DNA of 64,000 bases from Eubacteriales bacterium (GTDB taxonomy: Bacteria; Bacillota; Clostridia; Oscillospirales; Oscillospiraceae). Below, piece after piece: positions 17,033 through 25,464 of this stretch (positions are counted from its first letter, which is position 1; every line of letters starts with the position of its first letter). Location of the stretch: positions 1 to 64,000 of the forward strand of contig JAUNPV010000009.1 in NCBI GenBank assembly GCA_030536515.1. The letters run 5' to 3'. The notes under the pieces are model-generated. The model made no database searches and had not been told where the DNA came from. It was given only the letters and a program-made list of their open reading frames with translations. The position numbers and the translations under genes were made by a program.

Positions 17033-17086
17033 TTGACAAAATTGTATTACTGTGTTAGTGTATTAGTATCCTAATACACTAACACA
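17033..17086 (+). promoter_or_regulatory. Promoter and palindromic operator of the GntR-ABC operon
   Basis: A consensus TTGACA at 17033-17038 is followed 17 bases later by TAGTGT (17056-17061). A perfect inverted repeat with 16-bp arms (TGTGTTAGTGTATTAG and its complement around TATC) covers 17051-17086 and so overlaps the -10 region. It is a typical site for autoregulation by the YtrA-like GntR protein encoded next. Confidence 0.85.
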
Positions 17087-17098
17087 GAGGAGGTGCCT

Positions 17099-17467
17099 AT
17101 GAACTGGAAATTTACCGGCGAGATGCCGGTGTATCAGCAAATCGTGGCCAAGGTTCGGGCTGCGATTCTCACCGGGGAGCTGAACCCCGGGGGGAAAATC
17201 CCCTCGGTCCGGGACTTTGCGGCCCAGGCCCAGGTGAACCCCAACACCATGCAGCGGGCGCTGACGGAGCTGGAGCGGGAGGGCCTGCTCATCAGCGGCG
17301 GCACCAGCGGCCGCACCGTCACCCAGGACCGGAGCGCCCTGGACAAGGCCCGGGAGGAAGCTCTCAGAGAGCTGGCCCTGGCCTGCGCAGAGCAGTTCCG
17401 CATTTTCGGCCTGACCCCCGGTCAGGCGGCGGCAATTCTGGAAGGATTAGAGAAGGAGGAAGGATAA
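17099..17467 (+). CDS. GntR family regulator, YtrA type
   Basis: Short transcription factor, 122 residues, with an N-terminal winged helix-turn-helix (GKIPSVRDFAAQAQVNPNTMQRALTELEREGLL, split here as GKIPSVRDFA and NPNTMQRALTEL) and a brief C-terminal helix without a large effector domain. That layout is the YtrA subfamily, which represses linked ABC transporters and responds to cell-wall-active agents in known cases. GAGGAGG precedes the ATG. It ends one base before the ABC ATPase gene and should bind the palindrome in front of it. Confidence 0.9.
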   Translation: MNWKFTGEMPVYQQIVAKVRAAILTGELNPGGKIPSVRDFAAQAQVNPNTMQRALTELEREGLLISGGTSGRTVTQDRSALDKAREEALRELALACAEQFRIFGLTPGQAAAILEGLEKEEG

Positions 17468-18181
17468 ATGGAAGAAGCAATTCTCAAAACAACGGCCCTG
17501 TTCATGCGCTATCACCGGACCCTGGCCCTGAACGATCTGAACCTGGCACTGCCCAAGGGCAAAATCGTGGGTCTGCTGGGCCCCAACGGCAGCGGCAAGA
17601 CCACGTTAATCAAGCTGGCGGCGGGCCTGCTGACCCCCACCGCCGGCACCATCACCATCGGCGGCCAGCCCATCGGCACCAGAACCAAGGCGGTGGTGTC
17701 CTATCTGCCCGACCGGCCCTGCTTCGGCCAGGGCCTGACGGTGAATCAGCAGCTGGACCTGTTCCAGGATTTCTACGCTGACTTTGACCGCAGCCGGGCC
17801 GAGACGATGCTGTCCGCCCTGGGCATCGACCCGGCGGCCCGGTTCAGACAGTTGTCCAAGGGCACCCAGGAGAAGGTCCAGCTGGTGCTGGTCATGTCCC
17901 GGCGGGCCAAGCTGTACCTGCTGGATGAGCCCATCGGCGGCGTGGACCCGGCGGCCCGGGACTACATCTTAAACACCATCATCACCAACTATGACCCCAG
18001 CGCCACGGTGCTTATCTCCACCCACCTGATTGCGGATGTGGAGCGGGTGCTGGATGAATTCGTCTTTTTGTATCAGGGCAAGGTGCTGCGCACCGGCAAT
18101 GCCGACGAGGCCAGAGAGGAAACGGGAAAATCTCTGGATGAACTGTTCCGGGAGGTATTCAGATGTTTGCCAAACTGTTAA
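17468..18181 (+). CDS. ABC transporter ATP-binding protein, YtrB-like
   Basis: Nucleotide-binding subunit, 237 residues. The Walker A motif GPNGSGKTT is near residue 37, the signature reads LSKGTQEKVQ rather than LSGGQ as is common in this subfamily, and Walker B is LYLLDEP. The switch histidine lies in LISTHL. It begins immediately after the GntR stop and overlaps the permease gene by 19 bases, so all three are one operon. The substrate is unknown; drug or peptide export is the family's usual role. Confidence 0.92.
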   Translation: MEEAILKTTALFMRYHRTLALNDLNLALPKGKIVGLLGPNGSGKTTLIKLAAGLLTPTAGTITIGGQPIGTRTKAVVSYLPDRPCFGQGLTVNQQLDLFQDFYADFDRSRAETMLSALGIDPAARFRQLSKGTQEKVQLVLVMSRRAKLYLLDEPIGGVDPAARDYILNTIITNYDPSATVLISTHLIADVERVLDEFVFLYQGKVLRTGNADEAREETGKSLDELFREVFRCLPNC

Positions 18182-18981
18182 AGCAAGAGTTCCGGGCCAC
18201 CGGGAAGGCCATGGCGGTGCTGTGCCTGTCGGCGCTGGGCCTGGGCCTGGCGGGAGGCCTCTCCGGCGGCTGCCTGGCGGCGGCCAACCTGGCGGAACAA
18301 AATAAGTTTATCGAGACGCTGTGCGCTATGATTGCGGTGTTCTCCGGTATCTTCATCGCCGTGTGCGGCGTGGGCACCCTGGTGCTGATGATTGCCCGGT
18401 TTTACAAAAGCCGGTTCACCGACGAGGGCTACCTGACCTTCACCCTGCCGGTGACCACCCACCAGGTGCTGCTGAGCAGCCTGGTCAGCAGCGTGCTGAA
18501 TGTGCTGCTGGGCATCCTGGCGGTGGCAGGGGGGTATCTGCTGATGGGCCTGGTGTCCGTGTCCTTTGTGGAGGGCTTCTGGGGCACCCTGTGGGAAAAT
18601 CTGCCGGAGTTCTGGCAGATGCTGGTGAAGGGCTTGAAGGAAACCTGGCAGGCCAGGTACCTTGGCTACATTCTTCTGACCCTGTATAGCCTGCTGGCCA
18701 GCGCCGTGTCCCAGCTGGTGAGCGTCATGCTGGCGGTGACCATCGGGGCCATTATTGCCAAGAAGCACAAGATTCTGGCGGCCGTGGGCGTGTACTACGG
18801 CATCAACCTGGCGGTGTCCATTGTGGGCATCAACAGCCTGGTGTTCGGCATCATGCAGAACACCCACGGGGTTTCCTTCGTCAGCGTCATGGGCCCCATG
18901 GCCATTTCCGCCACCCTCATCGCCCTGGCAGGCTACTTCGTGACCTACTACCTGGTGGACAGAAAGCTGAATCTGCCCTGA
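18163..18981 (+). CDS. ABC transporter membrane subunit
   Basis: Hydrophobic 272-residue protein with about six membrane segments and no clear conserved catalytic motif, paired with the ATPase it overlaps. Its first residues (MFAKLLKQEFRATGKAM) resemble the N-terminal coupling helix of ABC-2-type permeases. Together with the GntR gene it forms an autoregulated exporter operon that ends at the terminator at 18985-19015. Confidence 0.82.
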   Translation: MFAKLLKQEFRATGKAMAVLCLSALGLGLAGGLSGGCLAAANLAEQNKFIETLCAMIAVFSGIFIAVCGVGTLVLMIARFYKSRFTDEGYLTFTLPVTTHQVLLSSLVSSVLNVLLGILAVAGGYLLMGLVSVSFVEGFWGTLWENLPEFWQMLVKGLKETWQARYLGYILLTLYSLLASAVSQLVSVMLAVTIGAIIAKKHKILAAVGVYYGINLAVSIVGINSLVFGIMQNTHGVSFVSVMGPMAISATLIALAGYFVTYYLVDRKLNLP

Positions 18982-18984
18982 TAT

Positions 18985-19015
18985 GAAAATCCGCCCCGGA
19001 AGGGGCGGATATTTT
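18985..19015. terminator. Intrinsic terminator after the GntR-ABC operon
   Basis: AAAATCCGCCCC-GGAA-GGGGCGGATATTTT: an 11-bp GC-rich stem with A-run before and U-run after. A second pair of GC hairpins (GGACCCCGCC/GGCGGGGTCC and GCCCTCTG/CAGAGGG) follows at 19022-19081. Confidence 0.85.
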
Positions 19016-19239
19016 AATATCAGGACCCCGCCGCCTCGAATGGGGGCGGGGTCCGCCCTCTGCGTTCTGGAGGGCAGAGGGGGTGTTTTGGGGATTCTGT
19101 GGAAATATACCCAGTAAAATAGGCTCTATCATGCACATTTTGGGCATTTTTTCATATTGTATTCCAGGGCAATCGGTGTTAATATTATCTATACTATCTA
19201 CATTTGTCCTTGCAACGCGGACAGAAAAGGAGAGCTGGT

Positions 19240-20439
19240 ATGAAATACGTGATTTTCCTGGGCGACGGCATGGCTGACGAGCCCATTGCGGCCCTGGGGG
19301 GCAGGACCCCGCTGGACTGCGCCGACACCCCGGCCATGGACGAAATGGCCGCCAAGGGGGAGCTGGGCATGGTCCAGAACGTCCCCGCCGGGATGGCGCC
19401 CGGCAGCGACGTGGCCAATCTGTCCGTCATGGGCTACGACCCTGCGGCCCATTACTCCGGCCGCTCGCCGCTGGAGGCCCTGAGCCTGGGCCTTGCCATG
19501 GAGCCGGGGGACGTGATTTTCCGCTGCAATCTGGTGACGCTGACGGAGGAGGAGCCCTACGCCGAAAAGACCATCCTGGACCACAGCTCCGGGGAAATCT
19601 CCACCGCCGATGCCGACGTTCTCATGGATGCCGTCCGGGCCGCCTTCAACGACGACACCTTCCAGTTCTACACCGGCACCAGCTACCGCCAGATTATGAT
19701 TTGGCACGGGGGCCGGGTGTGCCCTCTGGAGCCGCCTCACGACCATCCCCTGTCCGTCATCGGCCCCTGGCTTCCCCAGGAGCCGGTGCTGCGCAGCTTC
19801 ATGGAGCGCAGCTTTGACCTCCTGAACGACCACCCCCTGAACCGAAAGCGGGCGGCGGAGGGAAAGCGCAAGGCCAACTCCCTGTGGTACTGGGGGGCGG
19901 GCACCAAGCCGGAGCTGGAAAACTTCCAGGCCAAAACCGGCCTGAAGGGGGCTATGATTTCCGCCGTGGACCTGCTCAAGGGCATTGCCGTGGGGGCGGG
20001 CATGAAGGTCTGCCAGGTGGAGGGGGCCAACGGCTCCATCGACACCAACTACGAGGGCAAGGCCCAGGCGGCCATTGACGCGCTTTTGAAGGAGGGCTGC
20101 GACTTTGCCTACGTCCACGTGGAGGGCCCCGACGAAATGGCCCACCAGGGACGGCTGGAGGACAAGGTCAGGTCCATCGAATATTTTGACAAGCGCCTCA
20201 TCGGCCCGGTGAAGAGGGCCCTGGAGGCGGCGGGGGAGGACTTCCGCATCCTGGTGCTGCCGGACCACCCCAACCCCCTGCGCTACCGCACCCACACCGG
20301 CGACCCGGTGCCCTACGTCCTGTACGACAGCACCCGCCAGCAGAAAAAAACCGCCCGCTACACCGAGGCCGAAGCCGCCGCAACCGGCAATTTCGAGCCT
20401 ATGGGTCATAGATTGATGGAGCGTTTCTTAAAAGCCTGA
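19240..20439 (+). CDS. apgM: ApgM-like cofactor-independent phosphoglycerate mutase family protein
   Basis: Alkaline-phosphatase-superfamily enzyme of COG3635. Members interconvert 2- and 3-phosphoglycerate; some bacterial members are reported to act as homoserine kinase. The 399-residue protein opens with FLGDGMADEP (metal site), contains GSDVANLSVMGYDP with the nucleophilic Ser, HVEGPDEMAHQG, and the C-terminal metal ligands in PDHPNPLRYRTHTGDPVP. The ATG at 19240 follows AAAGGAG. It lies upstream of serC and serA on the same strand, separated by an IS remnant and an acquired gene. No serB or thrB is visible nearby, so its true substrate is worth testing. Confidence 0.88.
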   Translation: MKYVIFLGDGMADEPIAALGGRTPLDCADTPAMDEMAAKGELGMVQNVPAGMAPGSDVANLSVMGYDPAAHYSGRSPLEALSLGLAMEPGDVIFRCNLVTLTEEEPYAEKTILDHSSGEISTADADVLMDAVRAAFNDDTFQFYTGTSYRQIMIWHGGRVCPLEPPHDHPLSVIGPWLPQEPVLRSFMERSFDLLNDHPLNRKRAAEGKRKANSLWYWGAGTKPELENFQAKTGLKGAMISAVDLLKGIAVGAGMKVCQVEGANGSIDTNYEGKAQAAIDALLKEGCDFAYVHVEGPDEMAHQGRLEDKVRSIEYFDKRLIGPVKRALEAAGEDFRILVLPDHPNPLRYRTHTGDPVPYVLYDSTRQQKKTARYTEAEAAATGNFEPMGHRLMERFLKA

Positions 20440-20445
20440 GCTGCA

Positions 20446-20473
20446 CCGTAGGGCGGCCTGACCCCAGGCCGCC
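20446..20473. repeat. Family-C palindrome after apgM
   Basis: GTAGGGCGGCCTG-ACCC-CAGGCCGCC. It begins 7 bases after the apgM stop and may shape the 3' end of that transcript. No U-run follows. Confidence 0.75.
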
Positions 20474-20518
20474 ATGGCAGTGCAATATAGGAAGCAGAAA
20501 AAATCTTGCACCCAAATA

Positions 20519-20674
20519 CCTTCCCCCCGGGGGGAAGGTGCCCCAGTGTCGCAACACTGAGGCGGATGAGGGATGGCGTGCAGTTATGGCCAGTACCATT
20601 CAACGGCGTGCATGACTTGTCCGACATATCGCCATCCCTCATCAGTCACGGCTGCGCCGTGCCAGCTTCCCCCC
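20519..20674. repeat. Family-B palindromic element truncated by an IS30 end
   Basis: Left boxes and the GCCCCAGTGT/ACACTGAGGC stem (one mismatch) are present, followed by GGATGAGGGATGGCG, its inverted partner, and a CGGC/GCCG stem. The closing CTTCCCCCC half is cut off and the next bases are the end of an IS30-type remnant. Confidence 0.8.
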
Positions 20675-20684
20675 GCTCAAATTG

Positions 20685-20822
20685 TCAAGTGAAGCGCAAC
20701 AGCGTATTGAAGAACACCTCATAAGGAGTTTTCCAGCCAAGGCATTTGCGGGGGCGCATATTCAGCAGGGCGACAACGCGGTTAACATCATCCTGTGTTA
20801 CGTCGCCAAGGCTTCTCTCCTT
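20685..20822 (-). pseudogene. IS30-family transposase, C-terminal remnant
   Basis: On the minus strand the frame reads through about 45 residues ending LNMRPRKCLGWKTPYEVFFN and LLRFT before a TGA at 20685-20687. RPRKCLGW-TPYEVF is the conserved end of the DDE domain of IS30 transposases. The rest of the gene is missing. The TTGACAATTTGAG sequence just past the stop looks like the outer end of such an element. It sits between a truncated family-B repeat and an AT-rich acetyltransferase gene, consistent with insertion followed by deletion. Confidence 0.85.
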
Positions 20823-20864
20823 CGAATAGAGGCAACAACAAATTTGAATTTGTAGAGGTATACT

Positions 20865-21389
20865 TTGAAAAGGAAAAATAATCGATTAGAAACAGAACGA
20901 TTGATATTAAAAGCATATGATGAATGTGACAGATTACAAATGATAGATATTTTATGTAATGAAGATATTAAAAAGACTTTTATGCTTCCTGATTTCGCAA
21001 ATCGGAAGCAGGCAGAAGAGCTTTTTCATAAGCTAATTGAATTTAGCAGATATGATAATCACTTTGAATATGGAATCTATTGGGATGATGTGCTCATAGG
21101 ATTTGTTAATGATTGCAAAATAGAAAATGATATAATAGAGATTGGCTATGTTATTCATCCTAATTATCAAGGAAAGGGATTTGCGACGGAGGCGGTTAGT
21201 GCCTGTATAGATGAACTATTCAGAATAGGGTATGAACAAATCAAGGCAGGGTTCTTTGAAGAAAATATAGCAAGTTGTCGTGTGATGGAGAAATGTGGTA
21301 TGCATAAACTTGATATAGAAAATGATGAAGAATATCAAGGGATACTACATCACTGTTTGTATTTTGGGATTAGTAAAACAGAAAGATAA
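20865..21389 (+). CDS. GNAT acetyltransferase, RimJ/RimL-like, probably acquired
   Basis: Transfers an acetyl group from acetyl-CoA to an amine of an unknown substrate. The 174-residue protein has the family opening RLETERLILKAYDECD, a central YVIHPNYQGKGFATEAV acetyl-CoA loop (residues about 95-111) and SCRVMEKCGM near the C-terminus. Translation probably starts at TTG (20865), preceded by AGAGG. Its base composition is far more AT-rich than every neighbour and its codons end in A or T, while an IS30 remnant lies directly upstream, both signs of transfer. It stands alone between apgM and serC. Confidence 0.88.
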   Translation: MKRKNNRLETERLILKAYDECDRLQMIDILCNEDIKKTFMLPDFANRKQAEELFHKLIEFSRYDNHFEYGIYWDDVLIGFVNDCKIENDIIEIGYVIHPNYQGKGFATEAVSACIDELFRIGYEQIKAGFFEENIASCRVMEKCGMHKLDIENDEEYQGILHHCLYFGISKTER

Positions 21390-21575
21390 ATCCCAGTTTG
21401 ACGCTCTCCCCCCCTCCACATCGGGACAACTTGTCCCGAACTTTTATAACTGAATACCGCCATCACAAAACCGCTGCTACATGGAAGCAAACACAACCAT
21501 TTTAATCTGCTGCGCAGAGCACCACCCCCGGGGGAAGCTATTGGTGCTCAGAAAATCGAAAAGGGAGGATTTCCA
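21390..21575. other. Gap upstream of serC with a family-G fragment
   Basis: Contains a short TCGGGACAA/TTGTCCCGA hairpin at 21421-21439 and the family-G segment CTGCTGCGCAGAGCACCACC near 21508-21527, joined to a CCCCCGGGGGAAG half-box of family B. No promoter was picked with confidence. The serC ribosome site GGGAGG ends the gap. Confidence 0.6.
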
Positions 21576-22658
21576 ATGTCCAGAGTATACAATTTTTCCG
21601 CCGGGCCGGCTGTGCTGCCGGAGCCGGTTTTGCAAGAAGCTGCCGCTGAAATGCTCGACTACCGGGGCACCGGGATGTCCGTCATGGAAATGAGCCACCG
21701 CAGCCCTGCCTACCAGGCCATCATCGACGCCGCCGAGGCGGACCTGCGGGAGCTGATGGGCATTCCCGCAAACTACAAGGTCCTGTTCATGCAGGGCGGC
21801 GCCAGCCAGCAGTTTGCCATGGTGCCCATGAACCTGATGAAAAACGGCGTGGCCGACTATATCATCACCGGCCAGTGGGCGAAAAAGGCCTGGCAGGAGG
21901 CGAAGATGTACGGCCGGGCCAACGCCGTGGCCTCCTCGGAGGACAAAACCTTCTCCTACATCCCCGACTGCCGGGACCTGCCTGTCAGCCCCGATGCCGA
22001 CTATGTCTACATCTGCGAAAACAACACCATCTACGGCACCAAGTTCCATACGCTGCCCAACACCAAGGGCAAGGACCTGGTTTCCGACGTGTCCAGCTGC
22101 TTCCTCTCTGAGCCGGTGGACGTGAGCCGCTACGGAATGCTCTACGGCGGTGTCCAGAAAAACATCGGCCCCGCCGGTGTGGTCATCGCCGTCATCCGGG
22201 AGGATTTGATTCGGGAGGACGTTTACCCCGGCACCCCCACCATGCTCCGCTACAAAACCCACGCCGACCACGGCTCCATGTACAACACGCCCCCGGCCTA
22301 CGGCATTTACATCTGCGGCAAGGTGTTCAAATGGCTGAAGGAAATGGGGGGCCTGGAGGTCATGCAGCAGCGCAATGAGCAAAAGGCCGCTATTCTCTAT
22401 GACTTCCTGGATGCCAGCACCCTGTTCCACGGCACGGTGGTGAAGCAGGACCGGTCCCTGATGAACGTCCCCTTCGTCACCGGCGACAAGGCCATGGATG
22501 CCAAATTCGTGGCCGAGGCCGCCGAGGCGGGCTTCGTGAACCTGAAGGGCCACCGCAGCGTCGGCGGAATGCGGGCCAGCATCTACAACGCCATGCCCAG
22601 ACAGGGCGTGGAAAAGCTGGTTGCTTTTATGGAGAAATTCGAGAAGGAAAACAAATAG
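21576..22658 (+). CDS. serC: Phosphoserine aminotransferase
   Basis: PLP enzyme that converts 3-phosphohydroxypyruvate and glutamate to O-phosphoserine; it can also serve pyridoxine synthesis. The 360-residue protein begins YNFSAGPAVLP, the hallmark of the family, has the phosphate-contact segment MSHRSPAY, and places the PLP lysine in GGVQKNIGPAG near residue 195. The ATG follows GGGAGG. It is followed by serA after 133 bases, so the first two steps of serine synthesis are neighbours. Confidence 0.96.
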   Translation: MSRVYNFSAGPAVLPEPVLQEAAAEMLDYRGTGMSVMEMSHRSPAYQAIIDAAEADLRELMGIPANYKVLFMQGGASQQFAMVPMNLMKNGVADYIITGQWAKKAWQEAKMYGRANAVASSEDKTFSYIPDCRDLPVSPDADYVYICENNTIYGTKFHTLPNTKGKDLVSDVSSCFLSEPVDVSRYGMLYGGVQKNIGPAGVVIAVIREDLIREDVYPGTPTMLRYKTHADHGSMYNTPPAYGIYICGKVFKWLKEMGGLEVMQQRNEQKAAILYDFLDASTLFHGTVVKQDRSLMNVPFVTGDKAMDAKFVAEAAEAGFVNLKGHRSVGGMRASIYNAMPRQGVEKLVAFMEKFEKENK

Positions 22659-22660
22659 CC

Positions 22661-22756
22661 TGTCATTGCGAACCATCCCGCAGGATGGTGCGGCAATCCG
22701 TTTTCGTCTTTCCCGGGGGGAAAGACGTGGCGGCCTGAGGTCAGGCCGCCCTACGG
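22661..22756. repeat. Partial family-A element fused to a family-C palindrome
   Basis: Starts TGTCATTGCGA with a CCATCC/GGATGG stem and the GGCAATCCG inner box, then GTCTTTCCC/GGGAAAGAC, and instead of the inverted family-A arm continues into GGCGGCCTG-AGGT-CAGGCCGCCCTAC, a family-C hairpin. It lies between serC and serA. Confidence 0.78.
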
Positions 22757-22791
22757 GACATCTGATTGTAAGAGGAAAAGAAGGGAAAATC

Positions 22792-23955
22792 ATGTATAAC
22801 ATCCATTATCTCAACAAAATATCCCCCAAGGGAACGGCCCTTTGGAGTGAAGACTATACCGTCACCGACGAGCTGGAGAAGGCCCAGGGCCTGCTGGTCC
22901 GGTCGGCCAATATGCACGAAATGCACCTGCCGGAGAACCTGCTGGCGGTGGCCCGGGCGGGGGCGGGGGTCAACAACATCCCCCTGACCTCCTGCGCCGA
23001 GCAGGGCATCGTGGTGTTCAACACCCCCGGGGCCAACGCCAACTCCGTCATGGAGCTGGCCCTGTGCGGAATGCTGCTGGCCTGCCGGGACGTGGTGGGG
23101 GGCATCAACTGGGTCCAGTCCATCAAGGGAAGCTCTGAAATTGCCCGGATGGTGGAAAAGGGCAAGAGCCAGTTTGCCGGCCATGAAATCCGCCAGAAGT
23201 CCCTGGGCGTTATCGGCCTGGGGGCGGTGGGCGGCCCTCTGGCCAACGCGGCCCGGCGGCTGGGCATGAACGTCTACGGCTGCGACCCCTTTATTTCCAT
23301 CGAGGCTGCCTGGCATCTGGACAGCCACATCGTCCGGGTGAAGGACCGGGAGGACCTGTATTCCCAGTGCGACATCCTCTCCCTCCACGTGCCCCTGCTG
23401 GACGACACCAGGCAGATGATCAACGCCGAGGCCATTTCCAAAATGAAGGACGGGGTCATCATCCTGAATTTCGCCCGGGACCTGCTGGTGGACGACGAGG
23501 CCATGGCGGCGGCTCTGGCCTCCGGAAAGGTGGCCCGGTACGTCACCGATTTCCCCAACGAAAAAACCGCCAATATGCCCGGCTGCATCGCCATTCCCCA
23601 CCTGGGGGCCTCCACCGAGGAATCCGAGGACAACTGCGCCCAGATGGCCGTCCGGGAGCTGATGGACTATCTGGAAAACGGCAACATCGCCAACTCCGTC
23701 AACTACCCCGCCTGCGACATGGGCCCCTGCCGCACCGCCGGTCGCATCACCATCCTCCACCGGAACATCCCCAATTCCCTGGGCCGGTTCACCGCCGCCA
23801 TTGCCGGCGAGGACATCAACATCGACGGCCTGGTAAACAAAAGCCGGGGCGAGTACGCCTACACCATGCTGGATTTAGACCACCACCCCTCCCGGGAGGT
23901 GGTGGAGGGCCTGAAAAAAATCAACGGCGTTTTAAGAGTTCGAGTCATCAAGTAG
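22792..23955 (+). CDS. serA: D-3-phosphoglycerate dehydrogenase
   Basis: Oxidises 3-phosphoglycerate to 3-phosphohydroxypyruvate with NAD+, opening serine synthesis. The 387-residue protein has a Rossmann motif GVIGLGAVGG near residue 143. Catalytic residues are recognisable as Arg in NFARDLLVDD, Glu in FPNEKTANMPG and His in PHLGASTEES. The last 75 residues (from GRITILHRNIPNSLGR) form an ACT domain, the usual site of serine feedback. The ATG follows AGAAGGG. It belongs with serC; a serB-type phosphatase is not in the window. Confidence 0.95.
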   Translation: MYNIHYLNKISPKGTALWSEDYTVTDELEKAQGLLVRSANMHEMHLPENLLAVARAGAGVNNIPLTSCAEQGIVVFNTPGANANSVMELALCGMLLACRDVVGGINWVQSIKGSSEIARMVEKGKSQFAGHEIRQKSLGVIGLGAVGGPLANAARRLGMNVYGCDPFISIEAAWHLDSHIVRVKDREDLYSQCDILSLHVPLLDDTRQMINAEAISKMKDGVIILNFARDLLVDDEAMAAALASGKVARYVTDFPNEKTANMPGCIAIPHLGASTEESEDNCAQMAVRELMDYLENGNIANSVNYPACDMGPCRTAGRITILHRNIPNSLGRFTAAIAGEDINIDGLVNKSRGEYAYTMLDLDHHPSREVVEGLKKINGVLRVRVIK

Positions 23956-24004
23956 GGAACGGATTCATCCGTTCCGACCGCGAAGCGGCCCTGCACCGCA
24001 CCCT

Positions 24005-24248
24005 GTAGGGGAGGGTCACTTTGAATGATGGAGCGATTGCCACTGGCAATCGAACGTTTTTCAATCTGCTGCGCAGAGCACCACCCTCCCGTCGGCCCCC
24101 GGCGAGGGGGCCGCAAAAAGGCCTTCCCTGATGGGGAAGGCCTTTTGATCGTCAAGGGTTATGCTTGTTTTTTGTGGCTCAGTTCCGTAAGGGTTATCCG
24201 AAAATCCTGGACGGATTTTCGGCGGGAGGGTCAGTGACCCTCCCCTAC
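24005..24248. repeat. Composite family-D element with nested family-G and a strong hairpin
   Basis: Bounded by GTAGGGGAGGGTCAC and its inverse GTGACCCTCCCCTAC. Inside are GATTGCC/GGCAATC and the family-G segment CTGCTGCGCAGAGCACCACC, a CGGCCCCC/GGGGGCCG stem, an AAAGGCCTTCCC-TGAT-GGGGAAGGCCTTTT hairpin (24116-24147) that looks like a two-way terminator between serA and the convergent aldo/keto reductase gene, and a CCGAAAATCC/GGATTTTCGG stem. No gene lies in 23956-24257. Confidence 0.78.
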
Positions 24249-24257
24249 AGATATTGC

Positions 24258-25265
24258 TTATTCCCCAAACCGCTCGGCAACGGCTTTCAGCATCTCCCGG
24301 ATGGGCAGGTGGTAGGGGCAGCGGGTTTCGCACAGGCCGCAGTCCAGGCAGTCGGAGGCGTGCTTGTCCATGGCGTGGTAGCGGTCCCTGGCCCAGTCTG
24401 CCAGGCCGTAGCGCTGCAAATAGCCGTCAAAAATGAAGGCACTGGAAATGGGAATTCCGGCGGTGCAGGGCTGGCAGTAGTTGCAGCGGCGGCAGAACTG
24501 GGTGCCCAGCTGCTGGCGGACGGCCTCCACGGCGGCCTTTTCAGCGTCAGACAGGGGCGATAAGTCGTTGACGGCGGCCAGATTCTGAGACAGCTCCTTG
24601 GGGTCCGCCATGCCGGGAATCACCACGGAAATGCTGTCGTTGCAGCAGATGTACCGCAGAGCCAGGGCAGCGTTTTCAATTGCCCCCCCGGCCAGGGGCT
24701 TCATGCAGATGAAGCCCACATTTTGTTCGCTGCAACGGCGAATCAGGTCCTCGCCCTGGTTTTCCACAATGTTGTAGGGAAACATGACGGTCTCCACCCA
24801 GGGCAGAGTCAGGGCCTTTTCAAAAACCTGGGCAGAGTGGGCGGTGATGCCCAGATGGCCGATTTTCCCGGCGGCCCTGGCTTCCAGCAGAGCCTCCAGG
24901 GCCCCGCCGGGGGCGGCTGCCTGGTCCAGCTGGGCCAGGGTGGGGTTGTGGAGCTGGTAGAGGTCAATGCGGTCGGTGCGCAGATTGCGCAGGCTGGTTT
25001 CGATGTCCCCGGCCATGCCCGCCCGGTCCCAGGACCGGCTCTTGGTGGCCAGGACAAATTTATCCCGAATGCCCTCCAGGCCGTAGCCCAGGTATTCCTC
25101 GCTGACGGTGTAGCCCCGGGCGGTGTCGATGTAGTTGACCCCGGCATCCAGCAGGGCGTGCATCAGGGCCCTGGTCCCCTCGGCGTCGATGCGCTGAATG
25201 GGAATGCCTCCGAACCCCATCCGGGAGATGCGCAGGCCGGTTTTTCCTAAGGTGCGGTATTCCAT
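24258..25265 (-). CDS. Aldo/keto reductase with C-terminal ferredoxin-type clusters
   Basis: NAD(P)H-dependent oxidoreductase with a TIM-barrel domain (residues about 1-270; opening EYRTLGKTGLRISRMGFGG, catalytic Asp/Tyr region YIDTARGYTVSEEYLG) and a cysteine-rich end. The end has CRRCNYCQPC, then CLDCGLCETRCPYHLP, the second being a classical 4Fe-4S motif. Total length is 335 residues. The ATG at 25265 follows GGAGG; an upstream open frame runs through repeat DNA. Such fusions are common in Clostridia and may link ferredoxin to carbonyl reduction, but the substrate is unknown. It appears to be a single gene. Confidence 0.92.
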   Translation of the reverse strand: MEYRTLGKTGLRISRMGFGGIPIQRIDAEGTRALMHALLDAGVNYIDTARGYTVSEEYLGYGLEGIRDKFVLATKSRSWDRAGMAGDIETSLRNLRTDRIDLYQLHNPTLAQLDQAAAPGGALEALLEARAAGKIGHLGITAHSAQVFEKALTLPWVETVMFPYNIVENQGEDLIRRCSEQNVGFICMKPLAGGAIENAALALRYICCNDSISVVIPGMADPKELSQNLAAVNDLSPLSDAEKAAVEAVRQQLGTQFCRRCNYCQPCTAGIPISSAFIFDGYLQRYGLADWARDRYHAMDKHASDCLDCGLCETRCPYHLPIREMLKAVAERFGE

Positions 25266-25329
25266 GGTGAGTCCTCCAAGGTTTTTCTTTTGATTATACA
25301 CCGAAGAAGAAGGATTTTCAATACCAAAG

Positions 25330-25464
25330 CCTTCCCCCTCGGGGGAAGGTGGCTTGCCGAAGGCAAGACGGATGAGGGGCGTGACGCATTTTGAGCGGTA
25401 CGGCCACGGACAACACCTCATCCGAGCCAGCTGCGCTGGCCCACCTTCTCCTCAAGGAGAAGGC
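25330..25464. repeat. Family-B/E hybrid palindromic element
   Basis: The left end is the B-type CCTTCCCCCTCGGGGGAAGG hairpin and the right end the E-type CCTTCTCCTCAAGGAGAAGG hairpin. The stems are GCTTGCC/GGCAAG and GCCAGC/GCTGGC. The inner boxes are GGATGAGG and CCTCATCC. It lies between ribU and the aldo/keto reductase gene. Confidence 0.8.
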
